From CAZVPF01 sp964628195 (GTDB lineage Bacteria > Planctomycetota > Phycisphaerae > Sedimentisphaerales > Anaerohalosphaeraceae): a stretch of 64,000 nucleotides of DNA. A program made the position numbers and the translations under genes. The stretch spans positions 13,742-77,741 of the forward strand of contig CAZVPF010000013.1 in the NCBI GenBank assembly GCA_964628195.1, in the 5' to 3' direction. Positions 8,505-17,861 of this stretch are shown in pieces. Below the pieces are notes generated by a model that saw only the letters and a list, made by a program, of their open reading frames with translations, was not told the origin of the DNA and did not search any database. The first letter of the stretch is position 1. The number at the start of each line of letters is the position of its first letter.

Positions 8505-9902
8505 TTACTCAACTTCCTTCTTGTTGTTCCTGAACCGCGGCATGTACTTGTCGATAAGTTCCTGGTCGATACGCTTGAGCTCTACGTTCTCGAACATGCT
8601 CAACAGTTCCCAGCCCAGGTCCAGCGTCTGTTCAATGGTCCTGTTCTCATAGTAGCCCTGAGAGATATACCGCGTCTCGAACTCGTTTGCAAATGTCATG
8701 TATTTCTGGTCCTCGGGCGAAAGAGCAGCCTCACCCAGGATGCTCGCAAGCTCCTGCGCATCCTTGCCGCGTGCATAAGCGGCATAAAGCTGGTTATACA
8801 GGTCCGAGTGGTCCTCGCGCGTCTTGCCGTCACCGATTCCCTTGTCCTTAAGTCGCGAAAGCGAAGGAAGCACGTCAACAGGCGGGGCAACGTTCTTACG
8901 GTGCAGACTCCTGTTCATAATGATCTGCCCCTCGGTAATGTACCCCGTAAGGTCCGGCACGGGGTGCGTCTTGTCGTCCTCGGGCATCGTCAAAACAGGC
9001 ACAAGCGTGATCGAGCCTTTCCTGCCTTTTACCCGGCCGGCCCTTTCATAGATAGTCGCAAGGTCCGTGTAAAGGTAACCCGGATAGCCACGCCTGCCCG
9101 GAACCTCTTTACGCGACGCGCTTATCTGTCGCAGGGCATCGCAATAGTTCGTCATATCGTTAAGTATAACCATCACCTGCATGTCCCGCTCGAACGCGAG
9201 ATACTCCGCCGCCGTCAATGCCACACGCGGAGTTGCAATCCTCTCAATAGCCGGGTCATCCGCAAGGTTAATAAACAGCACCGCCCTTTCGATAGCGCCT
9301 GTGTTCGTAAGATCATTGACGAAAAACTGCGACGCCTCGAACGTGATACCCATCGCCGCGAACACCACCGCGAAATCCTCACCCTCACCGAGAACCGTCG
9401 CCTGTCTTGCAAGCTGGGCCGTTATCTCGTCATGCGGAAGCCCCGAACCGGAAAAGATCGGCAGTTTCTGCCCTCTCACCAGCGGGTTCAGCCCGTCGAT
9501 AGTTGATATCCCCGTCTGAATAAATTCGTTTGGAAAATCCCTCGCATAAGGGTTGATCGGGTTACCGTTGATGTTCATGCGCTTATCTGCCACAATATCC
9601 GGGCCACCGTCAATCGGCCTGCCGGTCCCGTTGAATACCCTGCCTAAAATATCCGGCGACAAAGGCATCTCCATGGGCTTTCCGATAAATCTAACCGTGC
9701 TCTGGTTGGTGTTGATACCCTCGGTGCCTTCGAAGACCTGCACGAGAACCTTGTCTCGCTCGACCTGAAGGATACGCCCGTGGCGAACCGAACCGTCGGC
9801 AATCTCTATCTCGACGATGTGGTCGAACTTCGCCTCATCAACATTCTCCACCAGCATCAACGGTCCATAAATTTCCGATACTGTCTTGTATTCCTTGAGC
9901 AT
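8505..9902 (-). CDS. atpB: V-type ATP synthase subunit B (non-catalytic)
   Basis: Non-catalytic partner of subunit A in the hexameric head. The 465 residues have the beta-barrel N-terminus, LPIFSGSGLPHDEI where catalytic subunits have a P-loop, the SYLYTDLATIYERAGR-like stretch (read here as GYLYTDLATIYERAGR), and the C-terminal helical domain. The missing Walker A lysine identifies it as B rather than A. It lies 17 bases after subunit A. Confidence 0.96.
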   Translation of the reverse strand: MLKEYKTVSEIYGPLMLVENVDEAKFDHIVEIEIADGSVRHGRILQVERDKVLVQVFEGTEGINTNQSTVRFIGKPMEMPLSPDILGRVFNGTGRPIDGGPDIVADKRMNINGNPINPYARDFPNEFIQTGISTIDGLNPLVRGQKLPIFSGSGLPHDEITAQLARQATVLGEGEDFAVVFAAMGITFEASQFFVNDLTNTGAIERAVLFINLADDPAIERIATPRVALTAAEYLAFERDMQVMVILNDMTNYCDALRQISASRKEVPGRRGYPGYLYTDLATIYERAGRVKGRKGSITLVPVLTMPEDDKTHPVPDLTGYITEGQIIMNRSLHRKNVAPPVDVLPSLSRLKDKGIGDGKTREDHSDLYNQLYAAYARGKDAQELASILGEAALSPEDQKYMTFANEFETRYISQGYYENRTIEQTLDLGWELLSMFENVELKRIDQELIDKYMPRFRNNKKEVE

Positions 9903-9919
9903 TTCTTACTCCGCTAAAA

Positions 9920-11692
9920 TTATACTTTCGCAGTGTAAAGATCTTTAATCTGCTTTTCGATATTCTCTGATATTTCCTCGAACTTCTGACCCTCCTGCGG
10001 GTCGATGAACTTCGACCGTCCTATCTGCTCTCTCACCTCAAGCTTGAAAATGTCTTCCGTATTGACCCCGTTCTCTATCGCCCGCAGTCCCTCGTTGTGG
10101 AACTTCAGCACAAGCGACATGATAATGAACTGCTTGTCAAGGGGCGTGTAGGTGTCTATCTTATGGAACGCGTTCTGGTGAAGGAAGTCTTCCCTTATGC
10201 TCCTTGCGGTTTCCATCGCCATCCTGTCACGCGGCGATATCGCCTCGGCGCCGACCAGCCTTACGATCTCCTTCAGGTTCGACTCCTGTTCAAGAAGCGT
10301 CATCGCCTCCTGCACCATGCTCGCAAACTTCTCGCCTTTTTCCTTGTCCTCGAACGACTTCGGCAGATAGTGCTTATAGAAAGAATAACTCGTCAGCCAG
10401 TCTATCGCCGGGAAGTGTCTCTGCTGTGCAAGCTCGGCCTTTAGCGACCAGAAAACCTTTACAACGTGCAGCGTCGCCTGGACCACAGAGTCCGAAAGGT
10501 CGCCGCCCGGAGGGCTCACCGCCCCGATAACCGAAAGCGCCCCTTCCCTTTCCGGGGTACCCGAGCACTGCACCCGGCCTGCCCTTTCGTAAAAGGCGGC
10601 AATACGCGCCCCGAGATACGCAGGATAACCTTCCTCGGCCGGCATCTCTTCCAGCCGTGTTGAAATCTCTCTCATCGCCTCGGCCCAGCGGCTGGTGCTA
10701 TCTGCCATAAGCGCAACCGAGTTACCCATGTCGCGGAAATATTCGGCGATGGTAATACCCGTATAAACGGACGCCTCACGCGCCGCAACCGGCATATCCG
10801 AAGTGTTGGCAATTAGTACAACACGCTTCATCAAAGGCTCACCGGAGTGCGGGTCCTGCAGCTCCGGGAACTCCATCAGTACGTCGGTCATCTCATTGCC
10901 GCGCTCGCCGCAGCCGATGTAAACTACAATATCCGCGTCAACCCATTTGGCAAGCTGGTGCTGAACAACCGTCTTGCCCGTACCGAAAGGACCCGGCACA
11001 CATGCCGTACCGCCCTTGGCGATCGGGAAAAACGCGTCAACAACACGCTGACCGGTAATAAGAACCCTGTTAGGCTCGAGTCTTTTCTGTATCGGCCTTG
11101 CCTGTCGAACAGGCCACTTCTGCATCAGTTTGACTTCATGGTTTTCACCGTTTTGATCCTGAACTGTCGCGATTACTTCGTCAACAGTGTAATCACCCTC
11201 GTTAAGCCCCTGTATAGTGCCCGAAACGCCCGGCGGAACCATTATCTTATGATCCACCAGCGTCGTTTCCTGCACGTTGCCTATAACAACACCGTGCTGG
11301 ACCTGCGTGCCGTTCTCAACTGCCGGTGTAAAATGCCACTTTGTATCTCTCGCCAAACCGGGAATGTTACTGCCACGCTGGATGAAACTGCCCTGTTGCT
11401 CAACCAGCTTATCGAGCGGTCTCTGTATGCCGTCATAAATACTCTGAATAAGCCCCGGACCAAGCTCAACACTCAGCGGAGCACCGGTATTTACAACCTC
11501 TTCACCCGGGCCGACTCCGCCGGTGTCTTCGTAAACCTGTATGCTCGCCGTATCACGGTGAAGCTCAACGATCTCGCCGATAAGCTGATCGGCCCCGACA
11601 CGGACAACGTCATACATTCTCGCTCCGGTCATATTCTCGGCGACAACCACGGGTCCTGCCACCTTGACTATTCTGCCTTTTGTCTCACTCAT
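9920..11692 (-). CDS. atpA: V-type ATP synthase subunit A (catalytic)
   Basis: Catalytic nucleotide-binding subunit of the V1 head. The 590 residues match the family. The Walker A is GPFGTGKTV (about 230-238), the non-homologous insert typical of V/A-type A subunits precedes it, and the signature DSTSRWAEAMREIS follows. The C-terminus contains YTPLDKQFIIM, also typical. The next gene upstream, subunit F, ends 79 bases away. Confidence 0.97.
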   Translation of the reverse strand: MSETKGRIVKVAGPVVVAENMTGARMYDVVRVGADQLIGEIVELHRDTASIQVYEDTGGVGPGEEVVNTGAPLSVELGPGLIQSIYDGIQRPLDKLVEQQGSFIQRGSNIPGLARDTKWHFTPAVENGTQVQHGVVIGNVQETTLVDHKIMVPPGVSGTIQGLNEGDYTVDEVIATVQDQNGENHEVKLMQKWPVRQARPIQKRLEPNRVLITGQRVVDAFFPIAKGGTACVPGPFGTGKTVVQHQLAKWVDADIVVYIGCGERGNEMTDVLMEFPELQDPHSGEPLMKRVVLIANTSDMPVAAREASVYTGITIAEYFRDMGNSVALMADSTSRWAEAMREISTRLEEMPAEEGYPAYLGARIAAFYERAGRVQCSGTPEREGALSVIGAVSPPGGDLSDSVVQATLHVVKVFWSLKAELAQQRHFPAIDWLTSYSFYKHYLPKSFEDKEKGEKFASMVQEAMTLLEQESNLKEIVRLVGAEAISPRDRMAMETARSIREDFLHQNAFHKIDTYTPLDKQFIIMSLVLKFHNEGLRAIENGVNTEDIFKLEVREQIGRSKFIDPQEGQKFEEISENIEKQIKDLYTAKV

Positions 11693-11771
11693 CTGTTCAG
11701 ACCTTTGATTTAACTTGTATTGTCTGTCTCGATTAAACCATTTTCTAAATAATCAGCCGCTGCTGAATAAA

Positions 11772-12092
11772 TCAGTTCGCAAGTATATTAATACCCGTCG
11801 CGTGCTTGAGAAGCCTGCCCAGCGACTTGGTTGCATACCCTTCGCTCTGCTCCGAAGTAGGTATCGCCACAACACACGGCATGGACTGCCTCTGTGTCGG
11901 CTCGAAAACCTCGCTCGCCGCCTGGGCAACATTCTCTGCGGCAACAACAAGGGCGAACTTCTGCTTCAGTATCTCCCTCGCAGCTTCGAGTATCTCTTCA
12001 CGGTTCTTCTCGACGGTGAATATCTCTACGCCCAGCGCCTTAAAAGGCAGGACAAAATCGGCATCACCAATAACCGCGATTTTACCTTCCAT
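11772..12092 (-). CDS. atpF: V-type ATP synthase subunit F
   Basis: Small central-stalk subunit that binds subunit D. The 106 residues begin with KIAVIGDADFVLPFKALGV, the Rossmann-like start of the F family, and end in a helical tail. Position between C and A fits the archaeal operon order. Confidence 0.92.
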   Translation of the reverse strand: MEGKIAVIGDADFVLPFKALGVEIFTVEKNREEILEAAREILKQKFALVVAAENVAQAASEVFEPTQRQSMPCVVAIPTSEQSEGYATKSLGRLLKHATGINILAN

Positions 12093-12123
12093 AATTTCCT
12101 TTCAAACTTCAGCCGCCCGGCCC

Positions 12124-13167
12124 TTAAGCCTCGGGCAGCCTGTCGGTTATATACTTCGCGTCAAGACCGTTATACTTACCGGTCAAAACCATTCGTATAG
12201 TACGTACCTCAAATTCCTTCATCCGCATATAAGCTATTACCGGCTGGGGACCTGCTGCTATCGACTGGGTGGTATGCAAAAAGCCCATCGTATACTCATC
12301 CATCAGTCTCTCAAGCCGCAGAAAAGATTTATTGCTCGTAAGGTAGCTCGTACCCGAATCAACTATCTCAAAATAAGGCGTCGCATAAAACAACTGACCC
12401 AGACCTTCGTAACCAAGTTCCAGGCCGTGCACAAACCTGTCAGTTTCGAGGAAACCGCCCTCGATGAAAAGGTCTCTGCGGTCCTGCTCGGCCATCTTCA
12501 AGCGCAGCATTGTCCGAATGTTGTTAAGGTCTATCTTCATCCTGAAAAAAGACAGCAGAAATACGCTTCCTATCTCCCTGGACTTTTTCAGCCGATACTG
12601 AGCCTGCACCCTGTCTATATTAAAATCTATTTCCCGGATATCATGCTCATTTTGATAATACCCGAGCACCGCCGCCTCGACGGCCTCTTGAAGATATTGC
12701 GGGAACCTGTCGTAATTTTCATTCTCAAATATTTCCTCGAATTCCTCGACCGGCACCGAACCCCGCGGAATATAATCTGTTCCGACCGGCCTTTCGGTAA
12801 CCACGCGTCTTACCGCAAGCCTCATATTCGCGAAATCTTCCCTGCTTCGCAGCAGTTCGACCATCTCTTTATCGAGCATCAAGTCAACAAAAAGATCACG
12901 CACCGCAGCGCGCTTCTCGAGCAGAAACTCCTCGGCCTGTTTCAAGCCGCTGACCTGCCCCATAGCATACTCGCTGCTGCTAAGCAAATCCAAAGCCTCA
13001 TCGAATCCCGGCGCATTTGCCATATCAATAAACGTTCCGCGTCCCAGCATGTTCGTCTCAAGCGATCGAACATAAGCAGTCGCGTAAACATACCGCCAGT
13101 CTTCCCGGCCTACCGGCGGGAACCTGTGAAAGTCAATTACATTAAGCTCTTGAAGCGTTGTCGTCAT
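12124..13167 (-). CDS. atpC: V-type ATP synthase subunit C (rotor cap, AC39 family)
   Basis: Couples the central stalk to the membrane rotor ring. The 347-residue helical protein has three-fold repeated helical bundles, as in Thermus subunit C, with YVYATAYVRSLETNMLGR near the N-terminus and the usual ending with E-VRTIRMVLTGKYNGL. It starts 11 bases after subunit E ends. Confidence 0.88.
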   Translation of the reverse strand: MTTTLQELNVIDFHRFPPVGREDWRYVYATAYVRSLETNMLGRGTFIDMANAPGFDEALDLLSSSEYAMGQVSGLKQAEEFLLEKRAAVRDLFVDLMLDKEMVELLRSREDFANMRLAVRRVVTERPVGTDYIPRGSVPVEEFEEIFENENYDRFPQYLQEAVEAAVLGYYQNEHDIREIDFNIDRVQAQYRLKKSREIGSVFLLSFFRMKIDLNNIRTMLRLKMAEQDRRDLFIEGGFLETDRFVHGLELGYEGLGQLFYATPYFEIVDSGTSYLTSNKSFLRLERLMDEYTMGFLHTTQSIAAGPQPVIAYMRMKEFEVRTIRMVLTGKYNGLDAKYITDRLPEA

Positions 13168-13178
13168 ACTATATTACT

Positions 13179-13775
13179 CTACTCCTGCCCGAAAAGCTCT
13201 CTCGAAAGCTCCATCTCAAGGTCCTCGCGAACCTGTGAAACGAGCACCTCGGTGCTGACGTTAATCCTGATATCCCCGCGCCGAAGTACAAACCCGCCGC
13301 TTATATTCTCCCGATGGTCCGAAAAGTTAAGGTTGCCCTTATACCCGTTGACCAAACGGCGGTTCACCTGCTTGACGAAGTCCTGGTCCAGCCGATTTTC
13401 ATTCTTGCCGACGATAACTTCCTCGTCGCCCGTCTCGACCGCCTTTTCCATCAGGTCGCCCATAAGTTCACGGTACTGCTCGTCCTCAAGACTGTTTATC
13501 TTATCGGCGGCCCTTTTGAAAACTTCGCTGAGAATCTCGGACTTGACCGAGAGAAGCTGCTTTTTCTGGTCCATGCGGGCACGGGCAAGCATCCTTGAAC
13601 GCCTGTCCTCGGCGGCCTCCTCGGCCATCTGCGAAGTCTCCTTATGGAAATCCTCCAGCTTGGAATCGAGGTCACGCTCGTTCTGTTCGGCGCGTTTCCG
13701 GGCCTGGTCGGTTATTTCTTCTGCCTTTTTACGGGCGTCGGAAAGAATCTTTTCCACTACCTGTTCAGCATTCAT
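13179..13775 (-). CDS. atpE: V-type ATP synthase subunit E (peripheral stalk)
   Basis: Peripheral stator stalk, paired with the small coiled-coil subunit at the head of the operon. Residues 1-110 form a long charged coiled coil, and the C-terminal part forms the head-binding domain with GGFVLRRGDIRINVS, the characteristic E-subunit strand pair. It is 198 residues. It is transcribed after the K subunit with a 20-base gap. Confidence 0.9.
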   Translation of the reverse strand: MNAEQVVEKILSDARKKAEEITDQARKRAEQNERDLDSKLEDFHKETSQMAEEAAEDRRSRMLARARMDQKKQLLSVKSEILSEVFKRAADKINSLEDEQYRELMGDLMEKAVETGDEEVIVGKNENRLDQDFVKQVNRRLVNGYKGNLNFSDHRENISGGFVLRRGDIRINVSTEVLVSQVREDLEMELSRELFGQE

Positions 13776-13795
13776 GTTAGGTCCCGTGTTTTTAG

Positions 13796-14284
13796 TTATC
13801 CTTCGATTACTATTCCGTTGAGAACCGTCAACAGGCTGATAAGGAAGCCCAGAATAGCGTAAAACTCAACCATTGCGGCATAAAGCATACCGGCCTTGAC
13901 CGCCATTTCCGGCCTCTTGGACGTCATAAGGATACCGCCTGCACAGGTCTTGCCCTGGTGAATTCCGCTGAACAAACCGGCAATAGCGACAGGCAGACAA
14001 GCCCCGAAAAGCTCAAAGCCCTTGGCAAGAGAAATATCGGTGATCGGGTCCCCGAACATTTGCAGTTTCACCATCACGAAAAGCGCGATAACGAAACCGT
14101 AAACACCCTGGGTACTCGGCAGCACAACCAGAAGCAGGAGGTTACCGTAACGCTCGGGCTTTTCCGTTAGAACGCCCGCTGCGCTCCTGCCGGCTATTCC
14201 AAGCCCAACCGCCGATCCGATACCCGACAGAAAAGTCGCCAGTGCCGCACCGAAAATCGCAAATGCCAACCCAAGATACTCCAT
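13796..14284 (-). CDS. atpK: V-type ATP synthase subunit K (rotor c-ring), predicted sodium-binding
   Basis: Membrane ring proteolipid that carries the coupling ion. The 162 residues form two fused hairpins (four membrane helices). The sodium-site residues of Enterococcus NtpK (Leu61, Thr64, Gln65, Gln110, Glu139) have matches here: LPSTQG gives Leu55, Thr58 and Gln59, HQGK gives Gln110, and AMVEFYAIL gives Glu140. The first hairpin lacks a carboxylate, so there is one ion site per four helices, as in other V-type rings. Sodium use is a prediction by residue match, not proof. Confidence 0.93.
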   Translation of the reverse strand: MEYLGLAFAIFGAALATFLSGIGSAVGLGIAGRSAAGVLTEKPERYGNLLLLVVLPSTQGVYGFVIALFVMVKLQMFGDPITDISLAKGFELFGACLPVAIAGLFSGIHQGKTCAGGILMTSKRPEMAVKAGMLYAAMVEFYAILGFLISLLTVLNGIVIEG

Positions 14285-14336
14285 TGCTATACCTCACTTT
14301 CTTAAAATATTGTTTCGCGTGTTATTTTCTTAAAAT

Positions 14337-16313
14337 TTACTTCTTTATCCAAATATGTTTATACTTCTTCGACAGGGGCGAGAAAGGATCCCCGCCGCCC
14401 TCGAAAAACTTCGGGAAAAACTCAACGTACTGAAGCCTCAGGCTGTGAACGAAGGCGCTTAGCATAGACATCGCAAGGTTAAAAAGGTGACCCAGTATGA
14501 ATATCAACGCACCCAGAAGCCAGCCGACATACTGAACCTCCATCACCATTTTGACGATAACGTTGATCGCCATGCCGAAACCGATGCCAACCATGCCTAT
14601 CGCCATTATACGCGCATAACTCAGTACATCGCCCACGTAGAACACCGTGCTGAAAAGCTCGAACGCGCCCATACCGACCCTTCCGCCCCAGCCGCCCTCG
14701 CGCACGCTGAACAGCAGTATGCAAACCGCCATCGCGATAGCCAGAACCGCCATTGGTTTAGCAAGCCCCGCCGGGACCAGCCCGCCTTTCGCGAAAGCGA
14801 AAAGCAAAAGCGAATTCAAAAACACCAGCCACGTCCCGTTATCGAATATCGCGTCGACAACCTTACCCTTAAGCAGCTTGAACACAAACGCGATCCCGAT
14901 GCCGAATATTATCTGTATATAACCAAGAGCTATCGATATCCCGAAAAGCACCATGGGCTTTTCCATCGGGTCGAAAAGCAGAAGCTTGTTCCTCATTGCA
15001 TTCAATACGTTATAAACCCCCGTATCCTCCGGAACAAGGCTCGAAAAAGCGTCACCGAACCAGCTTCCTGTGATAAGTCCCGCAGCCGTCGTTACAACAC
15101 CGCATATAAGGAACATCCAGAAAAACTTCTTATCCCCCTGGAACTTTTTCAGCATCCACCACAAAAGCCCGACCATTATCAAACCGTACCCAACGTCGGT
15201 AAGGCACAGCCCGAAAAACAGTGCAAAAAACGGGGCAAGAAAATACGTCGGGTCAAGATTTGAATACAATGGCATCCCGTAGAGCCTCGTTATAACCTCG
15301 AAAGGCCGAACAGCCTTTGGTGTCTCGATATCAACCGGCGGGCTCTCGCCGTCGGCAGGGTCAATCTTACCAACATCGGAAGCGGAAAAACTGCTCAGCA
15401 ACTCTTCGAGTCTCGGGTAATCCTTATCCTTGACCCACCCCTCAAGCAGAACCGTATTCTCCGTTGAAGGCGCCGAAACCCTTGTATGCTCACGATTTAG
15501 AAGATTGCTGTAATGATCGTAAAGCACTTCCAGCTTCAGCTTCTGCTGCGCAAGCAGCTCGGCTTTTTGATAACTTTTCTCAAGCTCGACTTTCAGCGAC
15601 TCAAGCTTATCCTCGGCTTGCTTTATATTATCCGAAACAAGCCCGCTCATACCCTCGAAGCTCACTGACTGAAAATCAACGTTCCGCAGTGTCTTGGATA
15701 CATCCTGGGCGGAGTTTTTGAAGCATAATATTATGCATGCATGGCCGCCGGACCACGTGCCGACCTCCTCCATAACCGCCTCGTTTTCAGCAAGCTTTTC
15801 CCTGGCGGTGTTAAAATGCTGATCCGGAATAATACCCGTAAAGCAGCTCGAAGTCTCAAGCTTGCACAGCTCATCGACAGGTATCGAAAGACCCGCCCAC
15901 GGCCGAAGCATTTCGACAAGCCCGCTGCTGTTCTCTATCCCGTTGCGTATCTCGTCTATCCTGCCCGAAACACCTTCAACTTCTTCGAGAAGCTCTATCG
16001 CGTCCTTTCCAGAGACGATCTCATTATACTTTTCATCGTCAAGCTCGATCAAAGGCCGTAAAACGCTTCGCTGATCTTTTTCCTTATAATAATTACTGAG
16101 AAACGAAATAGCCTTCTCAAGCCTGTCCACCATGCTCTCAAGGTCTCTCGGCCGGCCGTGCTGACTTTGCAGTTCGGGCCACTCCTTGGAAACCATTCCC
16201 CGTTCGGCATCGAGGACCTGCACGATCCCCTCGCTCTGGAGCGACTCAAGCAGATTCTGAGCCTCACTCTGGTGAGTGGCTATCATTATTTTGCTCATTT
16301 TGGCTATTGCCAT
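14337..16313 (-). CDS. atpI: V-type ATP synthase subunit I (membrane stator, a subunit)
   Basis: Membrane stator that forms the ion half-channels and anchors the peripheral stalks. The N-terminal 340 residues are cytosolic and helical with coiled coils, starting AIAKMSKIMIATHQSE. From about residue 345 there are seven or eight membrane helices, including the GLCLTDVGYGLIMVG segment and SYARIMAIGM, which carries the conserved Arg needed for ion release. At 658 residues the length is normal. It ends with the usual VHSLRLQYVEFFPKFFEGGG motif. Confidence 0.95.
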   Translation of the reverse strand: MAIAKMSKIMIATHQSEAQNLLESLQSEGIVQVLDAERGMVSKEWPELQSQHGRPRDLESMVDRLEKAISFLSNYYKEKDQRSVLRPLIELDDEKYNEIVSGKDAIELLEEVEGVSGRIDEIRNGIENSSGLVEMLRPWAGLSIPVDELCKLETSSCFTGIIPDQHFNTAREKLAENEAVMEEVGTWSGGHACIILCFKNSAQDVSKTLRNVDFQSVSFEGMSGLVSDNIKQAEDKLESLKVELEKSYQKAELLAQQKLKLEVLYDHYSNLLNREHTRVSAPSTENTVLLEGWVKDKDYPRLEELLSSFSASDVGKIDPADGESPPVDIETPKAVRPFEVITRLYGMPLYSNLDPTYFLAPFFALFFGLCLTDVGYGLIMVGLLWWMLKKFQGDKKFFWMFLICGVVTTAAGLITGSWFGDAFSSLVPEDTGVYNVLNAMRNKLLLFDPMEKPMVLFGISIALGYIQIIFGIGIAFVFKLLKGKVVDAIFDNGTWLVFLNSLLLFAFAKGGLVPAGLAKPMAVLAIAMAVCILLFSVREGGWGGRVGMGAFELFSTVFYVGDVLSYARIMAIGMVGIGFGMAINVIVKMVMEVQYVGWLLGALIFILGHLFNLAMSMLSAFVHSLRLQYVEFFPKFFEGGGDPFSPLSKKYKHIWIKK

Positions 16314-16333
16314 AGATACCGTCCGTAGTTAAA

Positions 16334-16642
16334 TCAGTTTTGCCTGATCCGATCGAAAACTTTCTCGACCGCCTGATCCATCTTACCCCCCGCCTGGCTT
16401 CGAAGCTGCTCAACTTGCTGCTGACCTTCGCTGCTCAACTTATCCACTTCCTGCTGACATTCCTGCTGAGCCTTTTCAACTGCCTGCTCAATTGCCTGTC
16501 TGCGCTGCTGCTGAGCACCGGCCATCTTCTCGTCTCTTGCCTTTGCGGCCTGTTCGGCGATCTTGCCGGCCTCGCTTTTTGCATCTTCAACGATCTTTTT
16601 GGCCTCGGCTTCCGCCTCTTTGATCTGCTTTATTAATTCCAT
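16334..16642 (-). CDS. atpH: V-type ATP synthase small coiled-coil subunit (H/G-like)
   Basis: Probable second strand of the peripheral stalk, pairing with subunit E. It is 102 residues and a single Ala/Glu/Gln-rich coiled coil beginning MELIKQIKEAEAEAKKIVED, which is the AhaH/V-type G pattern. It sits 20 bases upstream of subunit I, first in the operon, the same place as ahaH in archaeal operons. Low-complexity sequence makes the family call less firm than for the other subunits. Confidence 0.75.
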   Translation of the reverse strand: MELIKQIKEAEAEAKKIVEDAKSEAGKIAEQAAKARDEKMAGAQQQRRQAIEQAVEKAQQECQQEVDKLSSEGQQQVEQLRSQAGGKMDQAVEKVFDRIRQN

Positions 16643-16722
16643 ATCAAGTCCGAATTTTATTGTGACTTTCAGTAATTTTAATTTTTGTCAAAATATAAGG
16701 ATAAACATAGGTGTTTTCCAGT

Positions 16723-16752
16723 AAAAAAATGAGAATTTCGGCATTATTCTCA
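16723..16752 (-). terminator. Weak intrinsic terminator after the cytidylate-kinase-like gene
   Basis: Minus-strand TGAGAAT/ATTCTCA stem with a nine-base loop, followed by seven T. It separates the kinase-like gene from the V-ATPase genes 80 bases further on. Confidence 0.45.
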
Positions 16753-16823
16753 ATTTATGAAAAAGATTCTAATAAAAAGAGGTCGGCAGTATTACCCATA
16801 TTACTGCCTGTCTATGTCAACTC

Positions 16824-17513
16824 TTACTCGACAGTTTCGACAAATCCCTTTAGCTGCATCGCTAAAACAACGATCTGGGCGGTCTGTTCATTAGAGAAAA
16901 GCGAATTATCAAGTATTATATCAAACGCCGGATGCCGCGGATTCTTCGCCTGATAATACTTGTTCAGCACCCGCCGAAGCTTATCCTCCTGGTCAAGTTT
17001 GTGTAATGCCTGTTCACGAGATATACTTTCCGAACGGCATATTCTTGCAATTCTCCACTCTTTCGTCGCCTCAACCCGTACATTTATACCACCGTCAAGG
17101 TTTGAAGTGCTCGCCGCACCGCCATGGCCGACTATAACGGCGTAACCCTCGAAAGCTTTCTCACGCACCATAACCGATATCTTTTTGCGTATCTCGATGG
17201 CGTCGGGGGTGCCGCTGCGCTTTATACCACGCATAAAATCCTTCCACAAACTCGGCGGCGAAAGTCTTTCCTTGCGTATATGTTCCTCAGACAAACCGGT
17301 GTCTTCACTAAGCTGTGTTATGAACTGGTCCTCGTAAAGCCTCCAGCGTTTCCCCTCGTCGATTTCGTTGAGTTTGCCTGCCACAAGCTCCCCGATAGCG
17401 TACCCGTCACACCCGAACTGACGCGAAATGGTAACAAAAGGCCCCGGTGAGCCCTTCTTACCCGACTCTGTGCCGTGCTCTTTAACATATGACGATATTG
17501 TGGGTTTAGGCAT
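16824..17513 (-). CDS. Cytidylate-kinase-like protein
   Basis: P-loop kinase of the cytidylate-kinase-like family (a relative of Cmk with an unknown substrate). The P-loop is degenerate: the stretch VTISRQFGCDGYAIGELVA takes the place of GPSGSGKS. Downstream are WRLYEDQFITQLSEDTG and an RICRSESISREQA stretch that may be the lid region. It is 229 residues, comparable to Cmk. It has its own strong promoter and is followed by a weak terminator, so it may be only loosely linked to the V-ATPase genes downstream. Confidence 0.8.
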   Translation of the reverse strand: MPKPTISSYVKEHGTESGKKGSPGPFVTISRQFGCDGYAIGELVAGKLNEIDEGKRWRLYEDQFITQLSEDTGLSEEHIRKERLSPPSLWKDFMRGIKRSGTPDAIEIRKKISVMVREKAFEGYAVIVGHGGAASTSNLDGGINVRVEATKEWRIARICRSESISREQALHKLDQEDKLRRVLNKYYQAKNPRHPAFDIILDNSLFSNEQTAQIVVLAMQLKGFVETVE

Positions 17514-17560
17514 TGATACGTTCCTTCGTAAACGCCCTCAGCTCATGACAATTTACGTAC

Positions 17561-17589
17561 TTTATAATGCTCTTTATCGGAAATGTCAA
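17561..17589 (-). promoter_or_regulatory. Strong sigma-70-type promoter for the cytidylate-kinase-like gene
   Basis: On the minus strand TTGACA, 17 bases, TATAAA. The predicted transcript starts about 40 bases before the ATG. The spacer contains CCGATAA, but no sigma-28 -35 box goes with it. Confidence 0.7.
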
Positions 17590-17747
17590 TCAAATAACTA
17601 CAATATATCTCAGTTTAACCTCTATAACTATATTAAAAGCCAATTATTTAAACAAAAAGGATACCTACTGTCGCCTTAATGCTCCATTTATCCAATTTTA
17701 AATAATTATATTGTCTTTTAATAAGATAAGCAGTTACAATACTGATA

Positions 17748-17826
17748 AGGTCGGTTAATAACCGGTTTTTCCGGAAATTGCCATCATTTCTCGTTCCTCC
17801 TCAATCCGGCAATTTTTAACCGACCT
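17748..17826. repeat. 79-nt nested inverted-repeat element, function unknown
   Basis: Outer arms of 11 bases are perfect: AGGTCGGTTAA (17748-17758) and TTAACCGACCT (17816-17826). Inner arms of 8 bases are also perfect: AAATTGCC (17775-17782) and GGCAATTT (17808-17815). The right arms are contiguous while the left arms are separated by a bulge that itself folds as CCGG-TTTTT-CCGG. The terminal loop of 25 bases contains TTCCTCCTC, which is complementary to ribosome-binding sites. There is no T-run on either strand, so it is not an ordinary terminator. It lies in a 385-base gap between divergent genes. Confidence 0.7.
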
Positions 17827-17861
17827 CCTCTTTTCCCTCCATTGTGTCTTTGAATAATCGA

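Noticed and set aside
11806..13821. 671-codon plus-strand open frame opposite V-ATPase subunits F, C and E
   Set aside because: It is antisense to three well-supported genes, has no ribosome site and its translation has no domain pattern. Codon bias of the true genes explains it.
17774..17795. CRISPR or phage-type repeat in the 17748 element
   Set aside because: Only one copy of the arms is present and no spacer pattern follows.
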